64,000 nt of DNA from Sthenelais limicola (GCA_942159475.1 OW804094.1:21247067-21311066), one strand, 5' to 3'. Shown: positions 20,741 to 33,345, counted from the first letter of the stretch. Notes: generated by a model not told the origin, from the sequence alone. Numbers and translations are program-made.

Positions 20741-20975
20741 GGGTCAGATTTTCAGAAAATGTACAAATCGCCGCCACTAATCCCCTCAAATAACCCACAT
20801 TTAAGACAAAAATAAGCTTCAGCATGCAGTTTAACATAACAGAACCGATACTTTAAATCAATGCGATATCAAATATATTCAGATATTCCCGGTATTCTTC
20901 ATTTTTCAGTCTAATTTAGGAAAATTTCCTAAATGTGTAGAGCTGCCAATTGTACATTTTCTGAAAATCTGACCC
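20741..20975 (+). mobile_element. MITE family M1 copy with ATGT target duplication
   Basis: 235 bp, complete; ATGT at 20,737-20,740 and 20,976-20,979. Confidence 0.85.
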
Positions 20976-21141
20976 ATGTATGTATGCATGTGTGTATATA
21001 TATATATGTTTGCATTGGTAATAGGTTCTGACTCTTTATTTTGGGTGATGTTGAAATATAATATTGTTTCGTTTAATACGAGCATTTGAGTTGTTTATTT
21101 TGGTTGAAGGTTGACTTTGGTTTTCCAAATGAGTGTTATAT

Positions 21142-21503
21142 GTGATCCGTTTTAGGAAAATGTGTCATAAGTCGCAAAATAGGGATTTTGAGATATCACA
21201 ATATTTGAAAAGATGAGATCAAGCAGATTCCAATGATACTAAACACTAGGGTACCTAACATGTATTTCTATATTTTAAGTTTGATATTTTTATTTTCGAA
21301 AAAAAAAAGTTTTCAATGTCTCTGGCTGGGTAAACCAGTAAAGTAACTAAATATACTCCATACAAATGCCTTCAAAACGCATTGATACATTTAATACAAT
21401 GTCCTGAAATTTGTTACACGGATTTATATGACTATAAGTGCTAAACCCTCTGAAAATCAGAACGTTTCAATAAAGAGATCTTGTGGAAAAAACACTTTGT
21501 AAT
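21142..21503 (+). mobile_element. M2 copy, right end lost
   Basis: Left end GTGATCCGTTTTAGGAAAAT through the AACACTTTGTAATAT block, then replaced by a retroposon-like tail. Confidence 0.75.
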
Positions 21504-21740
21504 ATAGAATAGAATAGAAATGTCTTTTATTCATCACTTCGTCTTACATTATCTTACAGATGAACAGGTCTACAGGCCTCTAGGTACCTTTTAGGATTTA
21601 CACCTAGGTCTTCCAGCCGTTCCCTCTATATACACTTAGAAAGCTAATACAGATTTTAAAGTACATATTACGTAGAAAATACTTATATAAGTTTTGTCCC
21701 TTATGTAGCTACTAGCAGGGTAATCCAGTACAGGATTATT
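21504..21740 (-). mobile_element. Truncated non-LTR retroelement-like 3' end
   Basis: On the minus strand the sequence ends GATGAATAAAAGACATTTC followed by TATTC-type short repeats, typical of a non-LTR retrotransposon 3' tail, landed at the broken end of an M2 copy. No RT motif in the retained part. Right boundary is approximate. Confidence 0.4.
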
Positions 21741-22052
21741 TGTGGGCCGGCAAAATTTCTCCAGGCCTAGTATATGTTTGTTATATTTCGGCTAAGGTGT
21801 CCGTGCATGGACAGCAAAAGTGTGACCAAGTAAAGAGTTTGACTCACCCCCAACCAGCAATAGAGTATGACTCACCTGGAAACAGATCAGAACATTTGAT
21901 AATTCAGGAAATACATTCTAAGCAATACAACAATAGTCAATATATAGTAAATATATAGATATACAGCCAAACGATAGTGAGAAGGACACTGATTATCACG
22001 GAAAGATGCAGAGATTAAATTATGCAATGCCAACCATATTTAGGGACCATAT

Positions 22053-22287
22053 GGGTCAGATTTTCAGAAAATGTATAATTGTCAGCTCCACACATTTAGG
22101 AAATTCTGCTAAATTAGGCTGAAAAATGATGAATACCGGGTATATATGAGTACATTTGGTAACGCATTTATTTAAAGTATGACTTCTGTTATGTTAAACT
22201 GTATTTTGAAGCTCATTTCTGTCCTAAATGTAGGTTATTTGAGAGGATTGGTGAAGGCGAATTGTACATTTTCTGAAAATCTGACCC
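22053..22287 (-). mobile_element. MITE family M1 copy with ATAT target duplication
   Basis: Complete copy; the next M1 begins 8 bp away in the opposite orientation. Confidence 0.85.
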
Positions 22288-22295
22288 ATATATAT

Positions 22296-22532
22296 GGGTG
22301 AAATTTCCAGAAAATGCACAATTCACATAATTTAGAAACCCTCCCAAATAACCCGATTTAATACAAAAATGAGACTCAAAATACAATTCAACATAACCAT
22401 ACACATCCCTTGAATTAAGGCAATACCGAATATACTCAGATATAGCTAGTATAAATCATGTTTCAGTCGAATTTAGCATAATTTTCTAAATGTGTAGAGC
22501 TACCATTTGTACATTTTCTGAAAATCTGACCC
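22296..22532 (+). mobile_element. MITE family M1 copy with ATAT target duplication
   Basis: More diverged copy (GGGTGAAATTTCC at the left end). It lies back to back with the M1 copy 22,053-22,287. Confidence 0.8.
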
Positions 22533-22769
22533 ATATCTAGAGTGGATGTAAAGTTCTATTATAGCTGCACAAATAAAACACACTTTCTTTATTTGTCCAT
22601 TATTGTCCAACTTCTCCATTATTTGCGTCAATTAAATCGTGGATTTTGCAAAAGAAATTGAATATTTCAATGTGGTATACACCAAGCCTGGGACACCAAC
22701 ATGTGCAGCAGTATACTATTGACGATAAAAAGTGACTCAATTTTGTTCTTAAGATTTTATTTTCAATAT

Positions 22770-23176
22770 GTGATGTGTTTCAGGAAAATGAGTCATAAGT
22801 CACAAAAAATAGATTTTGAGATACCATTATATTTGAAAAGATGAGCTCAACCCGATTCAAATGATAGTAAAGAGTCTGATAATCTAATAAGTATTTTCAG
22901 ATTTAAAGTTTGATATTTTCATTTTGAAAAACAAGTTTTCCAATATTTCTGGGGGGCAATAAACAGTAAAGTAACTAAATGTAGTCCATATGAGGTCCTT
23001 TAAAACGAAAAGATATATTACATACATTGTCCTGAAATTTGATACATTGATCGATATGACCTTAAGTGATAAACTCCCAAAAATTCAGAATATTCCAATA
23101 AAGTGATCTTGTAAAATAAACACTTTAAAAAATATCATTTTTGCGACTTGTGACTCATTTTCCTGGAACACATCAC
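22770..23176 (+). mobile_element. MITE family M2 copy with ATAT target duplication
   Basis: 407 bp, both ends intact (GTGATGTGTTTCAGG ... AACACATCAC). Confidence 0.85.
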
Positions 23177-23500
23177 ATATGACAGAGGGTGCATCTTTAA
23201 TGAAAAGACATTCCTCAGTCTAAATCAACTCTAATCTCCGCTATAATAAATTCACCAGACCCAACATGTACCATCCCCATCCCTGGTTCCCCCAGCCTTC
23301 ACACACACTCCACTCCCCCGCGTGTTGTTGCACTCTCAATCCTCCTCCTCCCACCCTTTCACAACAATGTTATTAGTCTAGAATGTAGCACAGGTTCACC
23401 AGTAACCAACGCTTAAGTGCTCATTGCCAAGATTTTACAGGACAAAACAATGCCAGGCAGCCCGGCAGGACCCGCTTGATAAAACACTCCTTGTTTCCTC
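23177..23500. other. Spacer, nothing recognised
   Basis: C-rich stretch (about 23,260-23,360) without coding signal. A GAGGGTGCATCTTTAATG near 23,183 resembles the K3 end. Confidence 0.3.
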
Positions 23501-25026
23501 AATGTCTATGAGTTGTTCTGAGAGACTAACACTGCCATCACTTCATAATGTCTCCCACTCCTGCCCTATCTCCCTTAGGGAAGGTGTTATACCAAGTATG
23601 CAATCCGATCACTCCATAATGCCTGCCTTATCTCCCTTAGGGAAGGTGTTATACCAAGTATGCAATGCCATCACTCCATAATGCCTGCCTTATCTCCCTT
23701 AGGGAAGGTGTTATACCAAGTATGCAATGCCATCACTCCATAATGCCTGCCACTCCTGCCCTATCTCCCTTAGGGAAGGTGTTATACCAAGTATGCAATG
23801 CCATCGCTCCATAATGCCTGCCACTCCTGCCTCTCTGCCTTAGGGAAGGTGTTATACCAAGTATGCAATGCCATCGCTCCATAATGTCTCCCACTCCTGC
23901 CTCACCTCCCTTAGGGAAGGTGACCAAGTATGCAATGCCATTGCTCCATAATGCCTGCCACTCCTGCCTCATCTCCCTTAGGGAAGGTGTTATACCAAGT
24001 ATGCAATGTCATCACTCCATAATGCCTGCCACTCCTGCCTCTCTCCCTTAGGGAAGGTGTTATACCAAGTATGCAGTATCATCGCTCCATAATGCCTGCC
24101 ACTCCTACCTCTCTCCCTTAGGGAAGGTGTTATACCAAGTATGCAATGCCATCACTCCATAATGTCTGCCTCTCCTGCCTCACCTCCCTTAGGGAAGGTG
24201 TTATACCAAGTATGCAGTGTCATCACTCCATAATGCCTGCCACTCCTGCCCTATCTCCCTTAGGGAAGGTGTTATACCAAGTATGCAATGTCATCACTCC
24301 ATACTGCCTCCCACTCCTACTTCATGTCCCTTAGGGAAGGTGTTATACCAAGTATGCAATGTCATCACTCTATAATGCCTGCCACTCCTGCCTCATGTCC
24401 CTTAGGGAAAGCGTTATACCAAGTATGCAATGTCATTACTCCATAATGCCTGCCACTCCTGCCTCATGTCCCTTAGGGAAAGCGTTATACCAAGTATGCA
24501 ATGTCATTACTCCATAATGCCTGCCACTCCTGCCCTCTCTCCCTTAGGGAAGGTGTTATACCAAGTATGCAATGTCATCACTCCATAATGCCTGCCACTC
24601 CTGCCTCTCTCCGTTAGGGAAGGTGTTATACCAAGTATGTAATGTCATCACTCCATAATGTCTCCCACTCCTGCCTCATCTCCCTTAGGGAAGGTGTTAT
24701 ACCAAGTATGCAATGCCATCACTCCATAATGTCTCCCACTCCTGCCTCATGTCCCTTAGGGAAGGTGTTATACCAAGTATGCAATGCCATCACTCTATAA
24801 TGTCTCCCACTCCTGCCTCTCTCCCTTAGGGAAGGTGTTATACCAAGTATGCAGTGTCATCGCTCCATAATGTTTCCAATGCAATGCAATGCCATCACTC
24901 CATACTGCCTCCCACTCCTGCCTCACTCCCTTAGGGAAGGTGTTATACCAAGTATGCAATGCCATCACTCCATACTGCCTCCCACTCCTACCTCATGACC
25001 CTTCGCTCCACTCCTACCTCATGACC
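23500..25026. repeat. Minisatellite of about 70 bp, block 1
   Basis: About 21 units of CCCTTAGGGAAGGTGTTATA, CCAAGTATGCAATGCCATCA, CTCCATAATGCCTGCCACTC. Units vary in length (about 59-72 bp) at a CCTCATCTC/CTCTCTC segment. Frames here are repeat artefacts. Confidence 0.95.
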
Positions 25027-25440
25027 AACGCTGGCCCACCTTCAAGTAGATGGCAAAATATTCAAACTGCAAGCCAAAACATCCTACATATGGAATGACG
25101 ACTATTTTATATAAAGCTTCAAATGGACACTTCTAAATCTCAAACTATGTATCTCTAAAAATTATCAATTTATATGAAATAGGTCACCAGAGAGACCTCT
25201 TTATACTACAACCTCTTATTGTTTAAATTCAATGTCATATTGCATAACAAATCTTAAAATTAACAACTGTACCCATTTGTAGAGAATCGTCTTCGGTCTA
25301 CGATAGAAGCGATATTGTCCTCTACAATAGAAGATTGTATAACCATAAGGGGCGGAAAACCTCCCATCCGCTGGAGAGAATCTCCCCTTCACTAACGGCA
25401 TCTCTAGACGCCAAATAAAAGTTTTCTAAATCTAAATCTA
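25027..25440 (+). mobile_element. Retroelement-like insertion splitting the minisatellite
   Basis: About 410 bp, unlike the array, ending CCAAATAAAAGTTTTC followed by an AAATCT repeat, a common non-LTR tail type. The array resumes immediately after. Confidence 0.5.
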
Positions 25441-27235
25441 AACCCTTAGGGAAGGTGTTATACCAAGTATGCAATGTCATCACTCTATAATGCCTGCCAC
25501 TCTTGCCTCTCTCCCTTAGGGAAGGTGTTATACCAAGTATGCAATGCCATCGCTGCATAATGCCTGCCACTCCTACCTCATCTCCCTTAGGGAAGGTGCT
25601 ATACCAAGTATGCAATGCCATCACTCCATATTATGCCTGCCACTCCTGCCCTATCTCCCTTAGGGAAGGTGTTATACCAAGTATGCAATGCCATCACTTC
25701 ATAATGTCTCCCACTCCTGCCACATGTCCCTTAGGGAAGGTGTTATGCCAAGTATGCAATGCCATAGCTGCATAATGCCTGCCACTCCTACCTCATCTCC
25801 CTTAGGGAAGGTGTTATACCAAGTATGCAATGCCATCGCTGCATAATGCCTGCCACTCCTACCTCATCACCCTTAGGGAAGGTGTTATACCAAGTATGCA
25901 ATGCCATTGCAGCATTTATGTCTCCCACTCCTGCCTCTCTCCCTTAGGTAAGGTGCTATACCAAGTATGCAATGCCATCACTCCATACTGCCTCCGACTC
26001 CTACCTCATGTCCCTTAGGGAAGGTGTTATACCAACTATGCAATGTCATCACTCCATACTGCCTCCCACTCCTACCTCATGTCCCTTAGGGAAGGTGTTA
26101 TACCAAGTATGCAATGTCATCACTCCATACTGCCTCCCACTCCTGCCTCATCTCCCTTAGGGAAGGGGTTATACCAAGTATGCAATGCCATCACTCCATA
26201 ATGCCTGCCACTCCTGCCTCTCTCCCTTAGGGAAGGTGTTATACCAAGTATGCAATGCCATCACTCCATACTGCCTCCCACTCCTGCCTCATGTCCCTTA
26301 GGGAAGGTGTTATACCAAGTATGCAATGCCATCACTCCATAATGCCTGCCACTCCTACCTCATGTCCCTTAGGGAAGGTGTTATACCAAGTATGCATTGC
26401 CATCACTCCATAATGCCTGCCACTCCTACCTCATGTCCCTTAGGGAAGGTGTTATACCAAGTATGCAATGCCATTGCTGCATAATGCCTGCCACTCCTGC
26501 CTCTCTGCCTTAGGGAAGGTGTTATACCAAGTATGCAATGCCATCTCTTCATAATGTCTCCCACTCCTGCCTCTCTCCCTTAGGGAAGGTGTTATACCAA
26601 GTATGCAATGCCATCCCTCCATAATGCCTGCCACTCCTCCCTCTCTGCCTTAGGGAAGGTGTTATACCAAGTATGCAATGCCATCACTCTATAATGTCTC
26701 CCACTCCTGCCTCTCTCCCTTAGGGAAGGTGTTATACCAAGTATGCAATGCCATTGCAGCATAATGTCTCCCACTCCTGCCCTCTCTCCCTTAGGGAAGG
26801 TGTTATACCAAGTATGCAATGCCATCACTCCATAGTGCCTCCCACTCCTGCCTCATGTCCCTTAGGGAAGGTGCTATACCAAGTATGCAATGCCATCGCT
26901 GCATAATGCCTGCCACTCCTGCCTCATGTCCCTTAGGGAAGGTGTTATACCAAGTATGCAATGCCATCACTCCATAATGCCTCCACTCCTGCCCTATCTC
27001 CCTTAGGGAAGGTGTTATACCAAGTATGCAATGTCATCACTCCATAACGCCTGCCACTCCTGCCTCACCTCCCTTAGGGAAGGTGTTATACCAAGTATGC
27101 AATGCAATCGCTGCATAACGCCTCCCTCTCCTGCCTCTCTCCCTTAGGGAAGGTGTTATACCAAGTATGCAATGCCATCACTCCATAATGCCTGCCACTC
27201 CTCCCTCATCTCCCTTAGGGAAGGTGTTATACCTT
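25441..27235. repeat. Minisatellite of about 70 bp, block 2
   Basis: About 25 further units of the same array. The last unit runs into CATATCAAATAAAAATTTTT and an AATTC tail near 27,240-27,275, which looks like another retroelement 3' end. Confidence 0.95.
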
Positions 27236-27275
27236 TGTTGCATATCAAATAAAAATTTTTTAATTCAATTCAATA

Positions 27276-27569
27276 CTCTGTGTTAAGAGTAAATAGTTCT
27301 CATGTACATGTGTTACATCAGATGTGTTATACCATTACCTTTAATTTGTTATGTTCCCGTATTTTAAAAAAAATTGTTATGTTCCCTTAATGTGAGAAGC
27401 AGAGATGTGGTAGGCAGGATGAGTGGGAGCAAGAGGAGGAGGATTGGACTGATGGGTTATTGTGAGCTGCTCACTGAGTTATTTACAGCATCTCAGTACA
27501 ACAAGTAGCTCGCTCTCCTACCGCTGGTCCTGTGATAGCTTATAGATGAAGGGGGGATGTGGGGGAAGG
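27276..27569. other. Spacer
   Basis: Nothing recognised beyond the retroelement-like tail at its left edge. Confidence 0.3.
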
Positions 27570-27800
27570 GGAGGGTGAGTGAGTGAGATGGGTTGCTTTA
27601 CGCCCTTATCAACACATTTAATATGGTTATATCAAGGGCGGGAGAGCTGAGAGGGAGTGAGTGAGATTGGTTGCTATACGCCCTTATCAATACATTGCTG
27701 AGAGCTGAGAGGGAGGTAGTTTATGATCGTACCCAGGAAATAGAGATAGAAAAGAAGGGAGTGAGAGAGAGACAGAAAGGCACTTTATGGTCATACCCGG
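27570..27800 (+). repeat. Composite minisatellite D (two 79-bp modules plus a 75-bp module)
   Basis: Module a: GTGAGATTGGTTGCTTTACG ... GTTATATCAAGGGCGGGAGA. Module b: CACTTTATGGTCATACCC with GAGATAGA/GACAGAAA. The same two modules recur at six or more other sites in the window. Confidence 0.85.
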
Positions 27801-27929
27801 GACCAAGGAAGGAGAGGGGGAAGTGAGCCAGGTGGGGGAGGTGGTGCGGGGGCGGGCTATGTAGAGCTGGAGATTGTACATGTCCTGGCTCCCTATCACG
27901 TAATGTCTCACTGCTGGAACACTTGTAAT

Positions 27930-28436
27930 GTACTCCACCCACTCCACACACTCCACCCACTCCACACACTCCACCCACTCCACACACTCCACCCACTCCA
28001 CCCACTCCACACACTCCCCACAATCCACACACTCCACCCACTCCACACACCCCACACACTCCACCCACTCCACACACTCCACCCACTCCACACACCCCAC
28101 ACACTCCACCCACTCCACACACTCCACACACTCCACACACTCCACACACTCCACCCACTCCACACACTCCACACACTCCACACACTCCACCCACTCCACA
28201 CACTCCACACACTCCACACACTCCACACACTCCACACACTCCACACACTCCACACACTCCACCCACTCCACACACTCCACACACTCCACACACTCCACAC
28301 ACTCCACACACTCCACCCACTCCACACACTCCACCCACTCCACACACTCCACACACTCCACACACCCCACACACTCCACCCACTCCACACACTCCACCCA
28401 CTCCACACACTCCACACACTCCACCCACTCCACCCA
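27930..28436. repeat. 9-bp satellite (CTCCACMCA)n
   Basis: About 56 units of CTCCACACA and CTCCACCCA in irregular order. All frames on both strands stay open because 9 is a multiple of 3. Confidence 0.97.
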
Positions 28437-28437
28437 C

Positions 28438-28475
28438 AGTTTGTGGTATGAGTATGTTGAGAATGGTATTCATTC
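28438..28475. repeat. Direct repeat flanking a half hairpin, left
   Basis: GTTTGTGGTATGAGTATGTT... also at 28,608-28,644, about 170 bp apart. Confidence 0.8.
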
Positions 28476-28507
28476 CATTGGTATTCATTTCCAATGGTAT
28501 TCATTTC

Positions 28508-28592
28508 ATAGACGTCCCTCGGCCTTCGGCCTTGGAACGTCTATGGGAGTACAGACAGTTCTCACACTAAAATCCTCGTTGTCTATTGCTAT
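28508..28592. mobile_element. Foldback element E, left arm lost
   Basis: Keeps only 12 nt of one arm, the 15-nt loop and a full 55-nt second arm. The arm differs from that of 43,868-43,990 at three bases and the loop is its exact reverse complement. Confidence 0.7.
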
Positions 28593-28607
28593 ACCATATT
28601 ACCCGCA

Positions 28608-28644
28608 GTTTGTGGTATGAGTATGTTGAGAATGGTATTCATTC
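28608..28644. repeat. Direct repeat flanking a half hairpin, right
   Basis: Second copy of 28,438-28,475. Confidence 0.8.
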
Positions 28645-28676
28645 ATGAGTATGCTGTAGCCTATGGTATTCGACAT

Positions 28677-29391
28677 GTGATGTGTTTCAGGAAAATGTGC
28701 CACAAGTCGGTGTTTTTCAAAGTTGTTTACTAACAAGATCTCGTTGTTGGAATATTTAAATTTTCAGGGTGTCTAGTCATTGGGATTGTATGAATACATG
28801 TACCAAATGTCAAGCCAGTTTATTAATTATGTCAGTGCCTTTCTTAGATCATCCCATTGAGTATATTTTATTTTTTTTAACGTTTTTATTTTTTTCAAAT
28901 ACATATCATGAAAACTTGTAGAGGAAATACTTGTCGCTGAACCTCAGCGTTCTTCTAGCTCGTCTACAAATCATTGCAATGGAATAACATTTCATTGATC
29001 TATCATCTTATAAAACGGTGACAATGAGAAATGATGAGGTATGAAAAAGGATTTTGAAGATCTATTCAGTACATATTAATCGAGGTGGGAGTGTTTAGCG
29101 AGCGCGAGCTGAGCTTGAGAGGATTTTCTAATCTTTATCTAGGAAATATTTTTTGATTTGGGTTTTGAAAATTTTGTTTGGCTACTTTACTGGTAATTAT
29201 CCTCCCAGAAATATTGCGAACTTCTTTTTTTTTCAAAAATGAAACTATCTAACTTAAAAGATAAAAGTACTTATTAGATGTCCTCAATGTTTACATTCAT
29301 TGGAATCGGCTCGGTCTCAATTTTTCAATTATGATGATATCTCAAAATCCCTATTTTGCAACTCATGGCTTATTTTTCTGAAATGGATCAC
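28677..29391 (-). mobile_element. M2 copy with an internal insertion
   Basis: Ends GTGATGTGTTTCAGGAAAAT and GGATCAC. The body is interrupted at about 28,860-29,180 by about 310 bp of AT-rich DNA between GAGTATATTT and CTACTTTACTGG, which are adjacent in other copies. Confidence 0.7.
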
Positions 29392-29395
29392 AGAT

Positions 29396-29803
29396 GTGAT
29401 GTGTTTCAGGAAAAGAAGTCATAAGCCGCAAAAAATAGATTTTGAGATTCCATCATATTTGAAAAGATGAGATCAAGCCGATTCCAATGATAGTAAACAG
29501 TCTAATAATCTAGGAAGTATTTCTAGATTTTAAGTTTGATATTTTCGTTTTTGAAAAAAGAAGTTTCCAATATTTCTGGGGGTCAATAAACAGTAAAGTA
29601 ACTAAATGTAGTCCATATGAGGACCTTTAAAACGAAAGGAAGTATTACATAGATTGACCTGAAAGTTGATACATCGATTGATATAGCTATAATTGATACA
29701 CCCTCCAAAAAGTAGAACATTCCAATGATGTGATCTTGTGAAAAAAACACTTTGAAAAATATAAATTTTGCGACTTGTGACTCATTTTCCTGAAACACAT
29801 CAC
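29396..29803 (+). mobile_element. MITE family M2 copy, adjacent to another
   Basis: Full-length copy 4 bp from the preceding M2 and in opposite orientation. Confidence 0.8.
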
Positions 29804-29933
29804 ATATTACCTGCTAGAAATGTGTACTAAAGGTATGATAACATATCATTACTCCTTGAGAATATCAATTACAGGTAGGACCATGCACATTGGCAAGAGC
29901 CCCAGTAGACCTGGCAGGGTTGATAACGTTCAT

Positions 29934-30168
29934 GGGTCAGATTTCCAGAAAATGTACAATTCAACTTCGCCAATCTTCTCAAATAACCCAAATTTCAGAC
30001 GAAAATAAAGTTCAAAATACAGTTCAACCTAACCAAACTGATTGCTAGAATCAATGCAATGCTGAATATACTCGAATTTACCTAGTATTGACCAAATTGC
30101 AGCCTAATTTAGCAGAATTTACTAAATGTGTTCAGCTGCCAGTTGTACATTTTCTGAAAATCTGACCC
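29934..30168 (+). mobile_element. MITE family M1 copy with TCAT target duplication
   Basis: 235 bp; TCAT at 29,930-29,933 and 30,169-30,172. Subtype B (AACTTCGCCAATCTTC). Confidence 0.85.
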
Positions 30169-30172
30169 TCAT

Positions 30173-31085
30173 GTGGTGCCATGCAATGAGCCTAGTTTCC
30201 ATGTGCTACTAACGTTCATTAGTATGGTGGTACCCACTAAATGCTAGGCACCAGGCTACCAGGCTACTTACACATACATATGTGTATACACATTTGTATA
30301 CACTTTTGTACACATTCTTTGTACCCTGTATTTTATCTCGTATTTTGTATTATGTACCTGATAAATTACTATAGTTTACTAGTCATATTGTATCACCTAG
30401 TACCGTTCTTTCTACCAGTATGTAATAAATAATGTATGGGGTGTTCGGAAGAACTGTGACAGTCACAAACATTATTCCTTTTCCATTCTTCTTTATTTAA
30501 TATGTATGACAACGATTGTATATGGGAAATGGAAATAAAATCTTTTATTTCACCTCGGGAATGGAGTGCCCATAGACTTTGTATAGGCTTGTTATATGCG
30601 AGGAAGCAGGAAGAAATATGTTTCATTCCCCCCTAGGGAAGAAACAGATGACCCAGTTTATCCTTCTGCGTTTTCATTGGCTATTCTGAAAGTAGGGCAG
30701 GGCTGTCATGGCGTCGTCAACGTCACGCCCGGCGTCAACGACAGCCGTCATGAACTCAAGCGCCACTGAAATGATGCCACTCCCTTGCCGTGTTGCTCTT
30801 GCATCAAGTTACCGTAATTAAAAGCAATCTAATATGTTTAAAATCGTTTGATCGCTCGAACTAACCTTTCGAACTAACCTTGTTTCCGGCGAGGGGAAAC
30901 CCTCGGTGCTACGCTTTGCTCCGCACCTCGGGTTTCCCCCACCTCCAACTCGGTGAAGAATGATCCCACAGACAGCACTTCTGTTAGTTCTATATATATA
31001 ATAATAGTTATAATAATAATAATGACAGAGATAAGATCTGCAGAGGTTTCCCTACTCACTTCACTTCACTACCATTGTAGGGTTG
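30173..31085. other. Unassigned DNA with one GC-rich hairpin
   Basis: No coding sequence supported. A GC-rich island lies at 30,700-30,790, and a hairpin at 30,893-30,939. An AT dinucleotide-type run is near 30,990-31,020. Confidence 0.4.
30893..30939. other. GC-rich hairpin
   Basis: Arms of 17 nt (GGGGAAACCCTCGGTGC and GCACCTCGGGTTTCCCC) with two mismatches and a 13-nt loop. Confidence 0.7.
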
Positions 31086-31089
31086 GGGT

Positions 31090-31745
31090 TAGAGTGAGTG
31101 AGTGAGTGAGATTGGTTGCTTTACGCCCTTATCAACACATTTAATATGGTTATATCAAGGGCGGGAGAGCTGAGAGTGAGTGAGTGAGTGAGATTGGTTG
31201 CTTTACGCCCTTATCAACACATTTAATATGGTTATATCAAGGGGGGAGAGCTGAGAGGGAGTGAGTGAGTGAGATTGGTTGCTTTACGCCCTTATCAACA
31301 CATTTAATATGGTTATATCAAGGGCGGGAGAGCTGAGAGTGAGTGAGTGAGTGAGATTGGTTGCTTTACGCCCTTATCAACACATTTAATATGGTTATAT
31401 CAAGGGCGGGAGAGCTGAGAGGGAGGGAGTGAGTGAGATTGGTTGCTTTACGCCCTTATCAACACATTTAATATGGTTATATCAAGGGCGGGAGAGCTGA
31501 GAGGGAGGCAGTTTATGATCTTACCCAGGAAATAGAGATAGAGAAGAAGAGAGAGAGAGACAGGGAAAAGAGACGGAAAGGCACTTTATGGTCTTACCCA
31601 GGAAATAGAGATAAAGAAGAAGGGAGAGATAGACAGGGAAAAGAGACAGAAAGGCACTTTATGGTCTTACCCAGGAAATAGAGGTAAAGAAGAAGGGAGA
31701 GAGAGACAGAGGAAAGAGACAGAAAGGCACTTTATGGTCTAAGCC
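31090..31745 (+). repeat. Composite minisatellite D
   Basis: Five 79-bp-type modules followed by three 75-bp-type modules, with spacers of (GAGT)n. Module order is the same as at 39,555-40,370. Confidence 0.95.
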
Positions 31746-33184
31746 AGGACCGTGGGTTGGGGTTAGGGTTAGTACATTGGTACCCATCTGTTTACTCTAT
31801 TCCATCTCACAGTACACTGGCACGAACCAGTGCATCATGTTTCTAGTCCAATATCAATTACTGGGAGGTTCATCACATTAGCAAGAGCCAAGAGCCACAG
31901 CCACAATAGAAGTAAGGGCCTAGTCCACTAAGCCAATTCTCATGCGATTCTCACAGAAGTTAGTGCACAAGTGTCCTCTGCGGCGCAAAATCGCATGAAC
32001 ATCGGCTTCAACCCGGGTAGCCAACCAACGACGCCCCATACCTACATTATCTTTCTCATTCTGGGTCGTCTATAGGATGCGCTTGACCCAGGGAAGCTGA
32101 AAGTTCTCTAGTTTGTCCAGACAAACTACCCAACCGATTCCTATTAAACTATATGTCCTTAATCTATAACATTTTGCAATGCTTATGGTACATTCTTGGG
32201 AGCGGATGTGCAAAATACACAGAGAACTGCTAGGTTTATTATCGGCAAATCTGTGCCAGAATCTTTTCGATATTGGAACATGGCGCTCCGACTTGTTTAT
32301 GTCTCATTGTGCATGCCCCAAAGTATGTAAATGAGCAAAAAAACTAGGTCAGGGTTTAGGTCACAGTTACAACGGTAGGGCACTATAGGGGTAAATGTAT
32401 GGGCCTGTTGTAACCTCTCTCAGTTTTTGTTTTTTGCCATTTCATTCAGGGGAAACAGAATGGCTCACTCGCCGTTTTGTTTGTGTGGAGCAGATGTACT
32501 CTGCCCACACTTGATGAATTCTTCACATCCAGTATTGAAAGGTAACAAGTGGGGACATAACTTAATAAACTTCGATATTATTGTCTTTGTTAGGGGTTAG
32601 AAACTTCTACAACTCTACACAAACTACAGCAAATCCACCTCCCCATTTCAAGCGCTTCTTTTCCGTAGCCCTGATCGTGAAGGACTATGATTGTAGCTAG
32701 AACTCGGGGTGACAGCAGTATAGCACTGTGTGTGACAGCAGTGTTGAGGTGTTAATACATAATATGGCAATTAATACTTTTTTATATTTATGTTTATGTT
32801 TCAATATTCTTCTTTACTAAAGGCATACAATAAATAGTGAATGGAACTCAGTACTAGAAATAGGATGTTTTTTTTTATAAACATTGAATCCCATCCCATA
32901 TATAGCGACCTATAGCGAGCTGTGTTTGAACATGCTTGCCCTCACCAGATATAACTGGCAGAACTTGCTGTTGGTTATGAGGGAGTGTGGCTGCCAGATA
33001 GCACAGCATCTCGTGTGATTGGACCAAAACGAGATCTCTCGTGATTTAGAGAGAATTTGCGTGATTTGGCGAGAGCCCCGCTTATTATAGGTACTTCCTG
33101 GAGACTGACCAACCTAAGTAGCTGCCAGTGACCGATGGACAGCGGGAATAAATCACCCTCAACATAAGTTATACCATGCCCTTC
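31746..33184. other. Unassigned DNA, no gene recognised
   Basis: About 1.4 kb with no long coding frame and no family repeat. A GGTTAGGGTTAG stretch occurs at 31,757-31,772. This is one of the longest non-repeat stretches here. Confidence 0.4.
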
Positions 33185-33345
33185 TGGCAGGAGGGGGAGG
33201 GGAGGAGAGAGAGGAGAGAGTGCGAGGGAGGGATAGAGAAGAAAGTGTGGAGAGAGAGGCGAGGGAGAGAGGGAGGGAGAAGGAGAGGGAGAGGAGAGAG
33301 AGAGGGAGAGAAGTAGAGGGAGAGGAGAGAGAGGAGAGAGATATA
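33185..33345. repeat. GA-rich simple repeat
   Basis: Irregular GAGAGG/GGGAGA tract. Confidence 0.9.

Noticed and set aside
18228..27235. Regular arrays that might suggest CRISPR
   Set aside because: Units are contiguous tandem repeats without unique spacers, and the setting is eukaryotic.
27687..28620. Several frames of 180-260 codons such as HST and CVE repeats
   Set aside because: The 9-bp satellite keeps every frame open; no start context, promoter or non-repeat domain.
31757..31772. Telomere-like GGTTAGGGTTAG
   Set aside because: Only two repeats; too short to mark a telomere.
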